Source of the DNA: Mycolicibacterium anyangense
Lineage (GTDB): Bacteria > Actinomycetota > Actinomycetes > Mycobacteriales > Mycobacteriaceae
Length of the DNA stretch: 64,000 bases
Reading direction: 5' to 3'
NCBI RefSeq assembly: GCF_010731855.1
Contig: NZ_AP022620.1
Span: forward strand, 620,001 to 684,000
Below, one piece after another: positions 55,607 through 64,000 of the stretch (position 1 is the first letter of the stretch; each line of letters opens with the position of its first letter). The translations under genes were made by a program, and so were the position numbers. Under the pieces are notes generated by a model. It saw only the letters and a program-made list of their open reading frames with translations, was not told the origin of the DNA and ran no database searches.

Positions 55607-56542
55607 GCGAGCCGAGGATCCGGTTGATCGGGCGGCGGTGTGTGCTCTGGTCACCTTGTGGGCGTTTGCCGCCTTGGCGGGACGGCTCGTCGGCCGCGAG
55701 TCTGCCCGGGCCGATCGGGTCGCCGTCGCCGCCGAGGCGGGCGGTGTCGGATCGGGGATCTCCACGGGACGGTGGTAGGCCTTCTCGACGATGGGACGCA
55801 GTGCGTTGTCCAACGCCGGTGCCAGCGGTCCGGCCCAGGCGACCAGGGGCAGCGTGTCGTTGGGCACCCAGACGTAGGTGACCATCCCTGGGGCGCCATT
55901 CACGTCGGGGGTGTAGCGGACGTTGCGCGGATCGTTGAGGTCGACGTTCCAATAGGCTGTGTGGGTGGTGAACATGCCGACGACGGCATTGGCCACCGCC
56001 AGCAGGTTCGAGGTGTCATCGGGCCAATCCGCCCAGCCGTCGTACTGCCGGATGACCTCGGTGCCCCGGTAGGCGGTGTCCGGCGGCAGCCATGTCACAC
56101 CCTTACCGTCGGTGCTCAGCCGCCGTCCCCCGTACGGGTTCTCCGGGTTACCGATCGATACCCACGACACCCGCGCGGGGTCGGGGGCGTGCGCCGGGTC
56201 GGCAGCCCACGTCCGCAGGTCGGAGTAGATGACCTGACCGCCCTGGCTGTGGCCGAACAGCACCACCTGCTCGTCGGCGGGAAGTCCGGCGATGGCCGCT
56301 CGGACGTTGGCGGCGCCCTGATCGGTGAAGGCGCCGCCGGGCAAGGCGAAGTAGTCGACCGGTTGGCAGCGGTTGGGCGACGCACACAGATCACCCCGGA
56401 GCTGGTGCGGGGTGAAATGCAGCAGATGCTGCATCCCCACGAGTCCACCCTCGAGCGTCAAGACGGTAGCGGCGCGACCCGGCGGAGCCGCCGCGATCAG
56501 GGCTGCGCTCACCACCGTTGCCAGTGCCGCGTGTTTGAGCAT
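55598..56542 (-). CDS. Secreted PE-PPE-domain (cutinase-like) hydrolase
   Basis: 314-residue exported alpha/beta hydrolase of the PE-PPE domain type. A signal peptide (MLKHAALATVVSAALIAAAP) precedes TVLTLEGGLVGMQHLLHFTPHQL in the N-part; the nucleophile motif is GHSQGG, and CASPNRC may form a disulfide. No PE or PPE N-domain is present. The last 50 residues are Ala/Arg/Thr-rich and basic. ATG 56542 has GGGGAGG six bases upstream. The stop lies within the 21-bp inverted repeat. Likely an envelope esterase. Confidence 0.85.
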   Translation of the reverse strand: MLKHAALATVVSAALIAAAPPGRAATVLTLEGGLVGMQHLLHFTPHQLRGDLCASPNRCQPVDYFALPGGAFTDQGAANVRAAIAGLPADEQVVLFGHSQGGQVIYSDLRTWAADPAHAPDPARVSWVSIGNPENPYGGRRLSTDGKGVTWLPPDTAYRGTEVIRQYDGWADWPDDTSNLLAVANAVVGMFTTHTAYWNVDLNDPRNVRYTPDVNGAPGMVTYVWVPNDTLPLVAWAGPLAPALDNALRPIVEKAYHRPVEIPDPTPPASAATATRSARADSRPTSRPAKAANAHKVTRAHTAARSTGSSARRQ

Positions 56543-56588
56543 CTGACCTCCCCGCGCCGAGCCTAACGCCGCGAGGGGCGCGCTCGGG

Positions 56589-57545
56589 TCAGGATTCGGT
56601 GACGAACTCGGTGATGATGCGGGCCAGTTCGGGGCCCCGCTGTTCCTGGACGAAGTGGCCGGCGCCGGTGATCGTCGGATGCCGGCGTCCGCCCGCGCCG
56701 GGCACCTGCTCGGCGAACACCCGCTCCCATCCGCGGGTGGCCGGATCACCGTCGGAATAGGCTGTCAGAAAAGGCTTTTCCCACTCGTTCAGCACTGCCA
56801 TGGTTGCCCGGCCGATCGCCGCGCCGGGGTCGTTGCGGGTCAGGGGGATCAGCGCGGTCAGCTGCCGCAGGCCGGCTTGGTAGCGGGCGTCTGGGAACGG
56901 CGCGTCGTAGCCGGCCAGCACCCCGGCGGCCAGCGGCCCGGCGACGGCGTCGACGAACATGCTCGCGGTGATGTCGGGTGTGCGGGCATAGAAGGCGATG
57001 TAGTCCAGCAGGGTCTCCTGCAGCAGCATCCGGTTGCCGTCCACACCGTGGTGAGCCCAGCCGAGGATGCCCGCCAGCGCCGGGTCGCAGGTGTGCAGGA
57101 TGGTGTTGGTGGCCAGCACGCGGGCGAACCGATCCGGTTCGCGGGCCAGCACACTCAAACCGATTGGGCCGCCCCAATCCTGGACCACCAGCGTCACCTC
57201 GGTGAGGTTCAGTCCGGTCACCAGGGACCGGGCCCATCCGACGTGGCGGGCGAAGGTGTAGGCCGTCGGGTCCTCGGGTTTGTCGGATCGGCCGAAGCCG
57301 ATGTTGTCCGGCGCGATCATCCGCAGACCCGCATCGGCCAGTGCGGTGATGACGTGCCGGTACAGGAAGGACCAGGTGGGCTGGCCGTGCATCAGCAGTA
57401 CCACCGGGCCGTCGGCGGGTCCGGCGTCGACATAGTGCATGCGCAGGGATGGGAGCCCGCGGGCCTGCACCTCGAGGTAGTTCGGCGCGAACGGGTAGTC
57501 CGGGAGATTCGCGAACCGCTCGTCGGGGGTGCGCAGTACCTGCAT
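56589..57545 (-). CDS. Haloalkane dehalogenase-like alpha/beta hydrolase
   Basis: 318 residues, matching haloalkane dehalogenase subfamily I in outline: MQVLRTPDERFANLPDYPFAPNY start, HGQPTWSFLYR, nucleophile D123 with halide-binding W124 in VVQDWGGPIG, and the base His in GAGHFVQE. The residue after HG is Gln (Q55), where the subfamily usually has Glu, so halide handling may differ. ATG 57545 follows TAGTGT (57552-57557) by 6 nt. Divergent from dapB with 36 bp between. Confidence 0.85.
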   Translation of the reverse strand: MQVLRTPDERFANLPDYPFAPNYLEVQARGLPSLRMHYVDAGPADGPVVLLMHGQPTWSFLYRHVITALADAGLRMIAPDNIGFGRSDKPEDPTAYTFARHVGWARSLVTGLNLTEVTLVVQDWGGPIGLSVLAREPDRFARVLATNTILHTCDPALAGILGWAHHGVDGNRMLLQETLLDYIAFYARTPDITASMFVDAVAGPLAAGVLAGYDAPFPDARYQAGLRQLTALIPLTRNDPGAAIGRATMAVLNEWEKPFLTAYSDGDPATRGWERVFAEQVPGAGGRRHPTITGAGHFVQEQRGPELARIITEFVTES

Positions 57546-57551
57546 TCCCGC

Positions 57552-58771
<1,220 letters not shown>

Positions 58772-58813
58772 CGCGTGGGAATGGACTGTCGGTCGGCGTG
58801 GTTTGTTTCCCGC

Positions 58814-59203
58814 ATGACCGCCATCCCCGAATCGCACCACGACCTCGCCGAGGCGCCGCTCGTCGCCTCCCTGTCCACCATCGGACCCGACGGAACGCCG
58901 CAGGTGACTGCCATCTGGTTCGTCCTCGACGGTGACACCGTGAAGACGTCGTTGGTGACGGCCCGACAGAAGTACAAGAACGTCGTCGCCCGCCCGCAGG
59001 CGACGCTGTTCATCATCGACCCGCAGAACCCGTTCCGGACGCTGGAGATCCGTGGTGTCGTCGAGGTGGGTGAAGATCCCGGCCTCGAGCTGTTCGAGCG
59101 GGTGGTCCGCCACTATGGCCAGGATCCGGAAACCTTCCCGGCGCCGCGCGAGGGCCGGGTAGCCGTGACCTTGCGGCCGACGCGAGTCGTCGCACAGGGC
59201 TGA
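58814..59203 (+). CDS. PPOX-class (pyridoxamine oxidase-fold) F420/FMN-dependent protein
   Basis: 129-residue split-barrel protein: LVASLSTIGPDGTPQVTAIWFVLDGDTVKTS and ARQKYKNVVARPQATLFIIDP are typical of the Rv1155-like TIGR03618 group that often uses F420. GRVAVTLRPTRVVA closes the fold. ATG 58814 is chosen since the family starts with a short helix before EAPLVASL; other starts back to 58775 are possible. The substrate is unknown. Confidence 0.85.
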   Translation: MTAIPESHHDLAEAPLVASLSTIGPDGTPQVTAIWFVLDGDTVKTSLVTARQKYKNVVARPQATLFIIDPQNPFRTLEIRGVVEVGEDPGLELFERVVRHYGQDPETFPAPREGRVAVTLRPTRVVAQG

Positions 59204-59216
59204 GCTCGCGTTCGGC

Positions 59217-60566
59217 TCACGGCCCCAATGCGGCGTTGAGCCGGTCGAGATAGCCCGCGACGTCAGCGATCGCCGACTCGGTGGTGTTGATGCTGATCGC
59301 CACCCTGTCGCCTAGACCATGCACGCCGTGGGCCAGTCCGATCACGGGGGTGAGGAACGGGTACCCGGCGCTGAGGAACACCGGACAGCCGCCGAAGTGC
59401 ACGTCAGCAGGGCCGCGGTTGACGCTGGACACCGCGGTGTTGCCCAGCACCGCAAGGGGTTTCGGCCGCGACCCGACCCAGCGCAGCAGCGGTCCGGGCA
59501 TCGACTCGAGAGCGGCTCTCTCGGCGGCGAACGCGGGATGGTGATGGCGGCGCCTGCGGTCGGCGAACTCAGTGGCGATCAGCTCGGCGCGTTCGGCTCG
59601 CCCCAGATGGGGATGTAGCCCGATGAACTCGGGCCCGGAATGGTTGTGGGCGCGCGCCATACCCGGATACGCCATCGGAACCAGCGCGGCCAGCTGTGAG
59701 GGATCCTCACCATGCTCGCGCAGATTGCCGGACAGCGCCTCGGAGATCGCCACCAGTGCGGCGACGGTGACCGACGGGCCGGCCAGCTGGGAGCGATGCC
59801 GTACCAGCGTGTGCAGGATCGGCGGGCCGGGCGCGCTCAGGTTGGTACTCAGCGCCGGAACCGGCGCGGCTGCGGCGGGTACCTCACCCTGCTCGGTGTC
59901 CTCGATCAACCTGTGCCGCAATCGTATTGCCTGCATGGTGCGGGATACCGACCATCGGACATGCAGTGGTTGCACCTGCTGCAGTCCGGAGGTCCGCCCG
60001 AACAGGAAGCCGGCCAGGGCGGCAGCCCGGATGCCGTCGGCCAGGGCGTGGCTGATCTGCGCGATGGCCACCGTCGAGGGGCCACCGGTGCTGCCGGGAA
60101 CGCCATGGACCCCGACGAAGACGTGCAGCCGCCACATCGTGCGGTGGGGATCCAGTTGGTGGTCCTCGATGATTCCGCCGGCCGCTGTCAGACAGTGCGA
60201 CCAGTCGAGTTCGGCGCCGTTGTGCACCACGACCTGCTCGTGGGTCACCTCCCCGGCCACCCAGCAGGGGAATCCGACGGTGGCCGGTCGCAGCCGAACC
60301 CGCAGCCGAAGTTCCTCACACGAACGCGCCCGCGCCAAGACCTCCTCGACCGCGTGCTCCACCGAGTCGGGTATGCCGTCGAACGCATAGACCAGCAGCT
60401 GGTCGGTACTGAGGCCCTTGGCGAAGATGTACCAGGCATCGGCCGGGGCCAATCGCCGCCCCGCTTCGCCTGAACGGCGATTCAAGCGGCGGCGGTCGGG
60501 TGACGTGACGACGGGCGCATGCGGTTCGTGGGCGCCCGTTCCCCCGTGGTTCGTGGACAGCGTCAC
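59217..60566 (-). CDS. Wax ester synthase/diacylglycerol acyltransferase-like protein
   Basis: 449-residue WS/DGAT-family protein with N-terminal condensing domain and C-terminal DUF1298-like half (LGNTAVSSVNRGPADVHFGGCPV). The HHxxxDG motif reads S172-H-A-L-A-D-G178: the first His is Ser, while the catalytic second His remains. It may make triacylglycerol or wax esters, or use another acceptor. GTG 60566 lies 8 nt after TACTGT (60575-60580), which favours it over the upstream open frame. Divergent from the flavodoxin-like gene. Confidence 0.83.
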   Translation of the reverse strand: MTLSTNHGGTGAHEPHAPVVTSPDRRRLNRRSGEAGRRLAPADAWYIFAKGLSTDQLLVYAFDGIPDSVEHAVEEVLARARSCEELRLRVRLRPATVGFPCWVAGEVTHEQVVVHNGAELDWSHCLTAAGGIIEDHQLDPHRTMWRLHVFVGVHGVPGSTGGPSTVAIAQISHALADGIRAAALAGFLFGRTSGLQQVQPLHVRWSVSRTMQAIRLRHRLIEDTEQGEVPAAAAPVPALSTNLSAPGPPILHTLVRHRSQLAGPSVTVAALVAISEALSGNLREHGEDPSQLAALVPMAYPGMARAHNHSGPEFIGLHPHLGRAERAELIATEFADRRRRHHHPAFAAERAALESMPGPLLRWVGSRPKPLAVLGNTAVSSVNRGPADVHFGGCPVFLSAGYPFLTPVIGLAHGVHGLGDRVAISINTTESAIADVAGYLDRLNAALGP

Positions 60567-60645
60567 TGCTGGGCACAGTAACCTTGCGGGGACTCCGACG
60601 CAGCGAAACCCTGCGAAAATGTATTCATTCTGCGAAGGCTGGAAA

Positions 60646-61104
60646 ATGCCTGTACAGCGCCTATTGATCGTCCACCACACCCCGTCGCCGCACTGCCAGG
60701 AAATGTTCGAGGCGGTGCTCGCCGGAGCCACCGATCCCGACATCGAGGGGGTCGAGGTGGTGCGCAGGCCGGCGTTGACCGTATCGCCGGCCGACATGCT
60801 GGCCGCTGACGGTTATCTGCTCGGCACGCCGGCGAACCTCGGCTACATGAGCGGCGCACTCAAGCACGCCTTCGATGTCTGCTACTACCCGTGCCTGGAC
60901 AGCACCCGCGGCCGGCCGTTCGGGCTGTACCTACACGGCAACGAGGGCACCGAAGGTGCGCAGCGTGGCGTCGACGCCATCACCACCGGCCTGGGCTGGG
61001 AGAAGGCTGCCCAGACTGTCGTGGTCTCCGGAAAGCCGGCCAAGGCCGACCTCGAGGCGTGCTGGAACCTGGGCGCGACGCTCGCCGCGCAGCTGATGGG
61101 GTAG
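60646..61104 (+). CDS. Flavodoxin/NADPH-FMN reductase-family protein
   Basis: 152-residue FMN-binding Rossmann-like protein: LLIVHHTPSPHCQEMFEAVLAG is the phosphate loop, GYLLGTPANLGYMSGALKHAFD the second flavin contact, and GLYLHGNEGTEGA the third. Likely a quinone or small-molecule reductase. ATG 60646 has GAAGG upstream. Only 79 bp separate it from the divergent acyltransferase gene. Confidence 0.83.
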   Translation: MPVQRLLIVHHTPSPHCQEMFEAVLAGATDPDIEGVEVVRRPALTVSPADMLAADGYLLGTPANLGYMSGALKHAFDVCYYPCLDSTRGRPFGLYLHGNEGTEGAQRGVDAITTGLGWEKAAQTVVVSGKPAKADLEACWNLGATLAAQLMG

Positions 61105-61155
61105 GACCCATCGACCATTACCCTCTGGGGGAACGCGCGACGGAAGGACGGTGTG

Positions 61156-61611
61156 ATGCCGGGTATCGCTGAGCTGGCACTTGGGGCGGCCCCGATCGCC
61201 GGTGGGGCGCTGATGGGTCTTGCGGCCGGCAGTATGAAAGGCCCGGACTTCCGCGGGATGATCAGTTCGGATCTCGACCTTCTCGAGAAGATCCCACCGG
61301 AGGACGCCGAGCTGCGCGCGAGTCTGAAGGCCAGCATCGACCGCCGCATCCGGGACCTCATCGCCAGCACCGACAAGAGCCGCGACCTGCTTGACGTCGC
61401 GGTGTCCTACAAGGGCAACTGGCGCGATGTCGTGCTGTTCGTCTGTACGGTGCTGTTCGCCATGGTCTGGTGGGATGTCCCGCACAGCCGCTCGAACTGG
61501 CTGCCGATGTTCGTGTTCCTGATCCTGCTGTCGGTCGTGGTGTTCTTCTACACCGCGCGCGGCGCCATCAACGCGCTGCGTGGCCTGCGAAGGAAGGACT
61601 CAGCGGGGTAG
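61156..61611 (+). CDS. Small membrane protein of unknown function
   Basis: 151 residues: a Gly/Ala-rich hydrophobic N-terminus (IAELALGAAPIAGGALMGLAAG), a charged helical middle (RGMISSDLDLLEKIPPEDAELRASLKASIDRRIRDLI) and two C-terminal membrane helices (about 90-108 and 116-135). GGAAGG lies ten bases before ATG 61156; GTG 61153 precedes it. I do not recognise the family. The 3' end overlaps the convergent dienelactone hydrolase gene by 12 bases. Confidence 0.72.
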   Translation: MPGIAELALGAAPIAGGALMGLAAGSMKGPDFRGMISSDLDLLEKIPPEDAELRASLKASIDRRIRDLIASTDKSRDLLDVAVSYKGNWRDVVLFVCTVLFAMVWWDVPHSRSNWLPMFVFLILLSVVVFFYTARGAINALRGLRRKDSAG

Positions 61612-62340
61612 GTGCGCCCCGAAGAAATCCGTCATGGCGGCCCAGTGCTTCTCGGCGGCGGCCTCGTCATAGGGCGCGTTGTCGGTCACCGCGAAGCCGT
61701 GTAGCGCCGGGTACCAGACGATCGTGTGCTCGACTCCAGCGTCGGTCAGCGCGGTGTCCAGCGTCGCGGCGTTGTCCTCGGTGAACGACGCGTCGTCGGC
61801 AGCTCCGCCCACATAGACCGCGGCGCGGATCCGGTCGGCCAGCAGATGCGGGCTGCCCTCGTCGTCGGAGGCCAGCCCGCCGCCGTGGAATGACATCGCC
61901 GCGGCCACCCTTTCGGGCACCCGCCCGGCCACGATCAGTGACGTCCGCCCACCCATGCAGTAGCCGGTGGTGCCGAACGCTTCACCGGAGACGTCCGGCC
62001 GCGCCGCGAGGTAGTCGAAGAAGGCCCGGGCATCGGTCTCCATCGCCTCAGGGGTGACGCTGCGGAGCATGCTGAACAGCCGCTGCCGCTCGCCGTCGTC
62101 GTTGAACGCCGTCTTCATGTCGAACGGGGCCCACTGGCCGTGCCGGTAGTACACGTCGGGAAGCAGCACCACGTAGCCCAGGCCGGCCAGCCTCGCGGCC
62201 ATGTCGCGGAACGCGGCGCGAACACCACCGGCGTCGGGGTACATCACGATGCCGGGCCACGGACCAGTTCCCTCGGGGATGGCCACGGTGACGGGGCAGC
62301 TCCCGTCCGCGGTGGTGACGGTGTCAGAGATGGTCGGCAT
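61600..62340 (-). CDS. Dienelactone hydrolase family protein
   Basis: 246-residue alpha/beta hydrolase with a Cys nucleophile, C128 in GYCMGGRTS, and the His in [10 protein letters not shown]; Asp and Glu partners fit the family. M. tuberculosis Rv2765 occupies the same place beside thyA. It may hydrolyse dienelactones or other small esters; no aromatic catabolism genes are near. It is divergent from thyA. Confidence 0.9.
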   Translation of the reverse strand: MPTISDTVTTADGSCPVTVAIPEGTGPWPGIVMYPDAGGVRAAFRDMAARLAGLGYVVLLPDVYYRHGQWAPFDMKTAFNDDGERQRLFSMLRSVTPEAMETDARAFFDYLAARPDVSGEAFGTTGYCMGGRTSLIVAGRVPERVAAAMSFHGGGLASDDEGSPHLLADRIRAAVYVGGAADDASFTEDNAATLDTALTDAGVEHTIVWYPALHGFAVTDNAPYDEAAAEKHWAAMTDFFGAHLPR

Positions 62341-62370
62341 GGCATCGTTTCTACACCTGCGCTGCGCACG

Positions 62371-62376
62371 TAAGCT
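62371..62376 (+). promoter_or_regulatory. -10 box of a probable leaderless thyA promoter
   Basis: TAAGCT lies 7 nt before GTG 62384 without a Shine-Dalgarno sequence. Confidence 0.55.
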
Positions 62377-62383
62377 GATCGGC

Positions 62384-63196
62384 GTGCCGATCTCAGTGCC
62401 AGTTCCGACACCCTACGAGGACCTGCTGCGACGTGTGCTGGAGACGGGCACGCCCAAAGCCGACCGCACCGGCACCGGTACCCGCAGCCTGTTCGGTCAC
62501 CAACTGCGCTACGACCTGTCCGCCGGGTTCCCGTTGATCACCACCAAGAAGGTGCACCTGAAGTCGGTGGTCTACGAACTGCTGTGGTTCCTGCGCGGTG
62601 ACTCCAACGTGTCCTGGCTGCAGCAGCACGGCGTGACGATCTGGGACGAATGGGCTTCTCCGACAGGTGATCTCGGGCCGGTCTACGGTGTGCAGTGGCG
62701 GTCGTGGCCCACTCCGTCCGGTGAACACGTCGACCAGATCAGCAACGCACTGGAGCTGCTGCGCACCGATCCGGATTCCCGGCGCAACATCGTCTCGGCC
62801 TGGAACGTCGGCGAGATCCCGCAGATGGCGCTGGCGCCCTGTCACGCGCTGTTCCAATTCTACGTGGCCGACGGCAAGCTGAGCTGTCAGCTCTACCAGC
62901 GCAGCGCCGACCTGTTTCTCGGCGTCCCGTTCAACATCGCCAGCTACGCGCTGCTGACCCACATGATGGCCGCGCAGGCCGGGCTGGCCGTGGGGGAGTT
63001 CGTCTGGACCGGCGGCGATTGCCACATCTACGACAACCACGTCCAGCAGGTCACCGAGCAGCTCAGCCGCGACCCGCGACCCTACCCGGAACTCGTTCTC
63101 GCCCAGCGTGATTCGATCTTCGACTACACCTACGACGACATCGAGATCCGCAATTACGATCCGCACCCGGCGATCAAGGCGCCGGTCGCGGTATGA
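62384..63196 (+). CDS. thyA: Thymidylate synthase ThyA
   Basis: 270-residue enzyme that methylates dUMP with methylene-tetrahydrofolate. It shows [19 protein letters not shown], the nucleophile in [12 protein letters not shown], and [20 protein letters not shown]. The product is seven residues longer at the N-terminus (PISVPVP) than the M. tuberculosis enzyme, if GTG 62384 is used; no later in-frame Met precedes the conserved TPYEDLLR. The stop overlaps the dfrA start (ATGA), so the two folate-cycle enzymes are made together. Confidence 0.95.
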   Translation: MPISVPVPTPYEDLLRRVLETGTPKADRTGTGTRSLFGHQLRYDLSAGFPLITTKKVHLKSVVYELLWFLRGDSNVSWLQQHGVTIWDEWASPTGDLGPVYGVQWRSWPTPSGEHVDQISNALELLRTDPDSRRNIVSAWNVGEIPQMALAPCHALFQFYVADGKLSCQLYQRSADLFLGVPFNIASYALLTHMMAAQAGLAVGEFVWTGGDCHIYDNHVQQVTEQLSRDPRPYPELVLAQRDSIFDYTYDDIEIRNYDPHPAIKAPVAV

Positions 63197-63684
63197 CGCC
63201 CTCCGGCGTCGGCCTGATCTGGGCGCAGTCGACCTCCGGGGTCATCGGCCGCGACGGCGGCATCCCCTGGCGTCTGCCCGAAGACCTGGCCCGCTTCAAG
63301 GGCCTGACCATGGGGCACACCGTGCTGATGGGCCGGCGCACCTGGGAGTCGCTGCCTGCCGCGGTGCGCCCGCTGCCAGGACGCAAAAATGTCGTACTCA
63401 CCCGGCAAGCTGACTACGTGGCTGACGGAGCGACGGTGGTGAGCGACCTCGAGCAGGCGCTCGAGGAGGACAACGTGTGGGTGATCGGCGGGTCGGAGAT
63501 CTATCACCTGGCCCTGCCGATGACGACCCGCTGCGAGGTGACCGAGGTCGAGGTCGACCTGCGGGTCGAGGACGAAGATGCGCTGGCCCCGATGCTCGAC
63601 GAATCGTGGGTGGGGGCATCGGGAGACTGGCAGACCAGTAGCTCGGGTCTGCGCTACCGGTTCCATCACTACCTGCGGGCATGA
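63193..63684 (+). CDS. dfrA: Dihydrofolate reductase
   Basis: 163-residue NADPH enzyme regenerating tetrahydrofolate used up by ThyA. It shows [26 protein letters not shown] with the catalytic Asp region, [10 protein letters not shown] and [13 protein letters not shown]. It is a few residues longer at the N-terminus than the M. tuberculosis enzyme. It overlaps thyA and the next gene by four bases each. Confidence 0.95.
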   Translation: MTPSGVGLIWAQSTSGVIGRDGGIPWRLPEDLARFKGLTMGHTVLMGRRTWESLPAAVRPLPGRKNVVLTRQADYVADGATVVSDLEQALEEDNVWVIGGSEIYHLALPMTTRCEVTEVEVDLRVEDEDALAPMLDESWVGASGDWQTSSSGLRYRFHHYLRA

Positions 63685-64000
63685 CGCGGCTGACCGCCGA
63701 CCAGGCCCGGCGGATCGCCGTCGCGGCTCAGGGTCTGGCTGAACCGAAGCCGAGCGGACCGGTCACCCGTGCGCATCTGCGCCGGCTCATCTCGCGAATC
63801 CAGGTGCTGCAACTGGATTCGGTGTCGGTGGCAGTGCGCGCCCACTACGCACCGGTGTTCAGCCGGCTCGGGCCGTATGACCGCGACGTGCTCGACAAGG
63901 CCGCGTGGAGCCACAGTGCCCGCTCACCCCGGCTGCTCGTCGAGTACTGGGCGCACGAGGCCGCGCTGATGGCCGTCGAGGACTGGCCGCTGATGCGCTG
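63681..64000 (+). CDS. Winged-helix DNA-binding (YcaQ-like) protein, truncated by the window end
   Basis: The first 106 codons are present: [20 protein letters not shown], then [23 protein letters not shown] and [19 protein letters not shown]. This is the start of the HTH_42 family, which includes crosslink-repair glycosylase YcaQ; the QLDSV motif contains the functional QxD of that group. ATG 63681 overlaps the dfrA stop (ATGA). Confidence 0.85.
   Translation, partial: MTRLTADQARRIAVAAQGLAEPKPSGPVTRAHLRRLISRIQVLQLDSVSVAVRAHYAPVFSRLGPYDRDVLDKAAWSHSARSPRLLVEYWAHEAALMAVEDWPLMR

Noticed and set aside
60611..60636. Direct repeat CTGCGAA (60611-60617 and 60630-60636) as an operator between the acyltransferase and flavodoxin-like genes
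   Set aside because: Seven-base repeats are expected by chance at this scale, and no dyad symmetry supports them.

Overview
The window is high-GC actinobacterial DNA (roughly two thirds GC by eye) that reads as the chromosome of a Mycobacterium/Mycolicibacterium species. The order cysG, efpA, proS, rimP-nusA-ylxR-infB-rbfA-nrnA-dinF, echA16, metallophosphoesterase-pptT-truB, mntR, ribF, rpsO, gpsI, pepR, nitronate monooxygenase, ald/aldR, dapB, thyA-dfrA follows the M. tuberculosis Rv2847c to Rv2763c backbone. Many genes start without a Shine-Dalgarno sequence directly behind a TANNNT -10 box, which is typical of mycobacterial leaderless mRNAs. I see no tRNA, rRNA, insertion sequence, prophage or CRISPR array.

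Layout: 1-12.3 kb carries siroheme synthesis (cysG), the efflux pump efpA with a tandem paralogue, then a stretch absent between efpA and proS in M. tuberculosis: a zinc-type ABC importer operon with a Zur-like box, an NCS1 permease, a YhgE/Pip membrane protein with a degenerate ABC ATPase, and a dehydratase-like/VOC fusion. 12.3-23 kb is the translation/transcription cluster from proS to dinF, with a micro-ORF between infB and rbfA and a structured element before dinF. 23-31.7 kb is accessory: a large secreted Calx-beta/GH18 protein, echA16, a secreted protein of unknown function, TetR, DUF2277, DUF1802 and a CocE/NonD hydrolase. 31.8-46 kb returns to the core (pptT, truB, mntR, ribF, rpsO, gpsI, pepR), interrupted by an AraC/P450 pair and an ArsR/SRPBCC operon, and ends with a coupled nitronate monooxygenase-class A beta-lactamase pair.

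46-53.8 kb holds an accessory catabolic-looking block: agmatine deiminase, a TetR regulator whose only sensible start is ATC, a divergent amidase, a kinase-phospholyase fusion, and a two-domain VOC protein. 53.8-64 kb has ald/aldR, a PE-PPE-type hydrolase whose stop codon lies inside a perfect 21-bp inverted repeat, a haloalkane dehalogenase-like gene divergent from dapB, a WS/DGAT-type acyltransferase, a flavodoxin-like protein, dienelactone hydrolase, thyA-dfrA and a truncated winged-helix gene.

The strongest candidates for something undescribed are the amidase plus kinase/phospholyase block, the GH18 protein bracketed by two copies of an unassigned module, and the foldable element upstream of dinF. 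There is no gene-free stretch longer than 300 bases; the longest, between rpsO and gpsI, is described as a feature.
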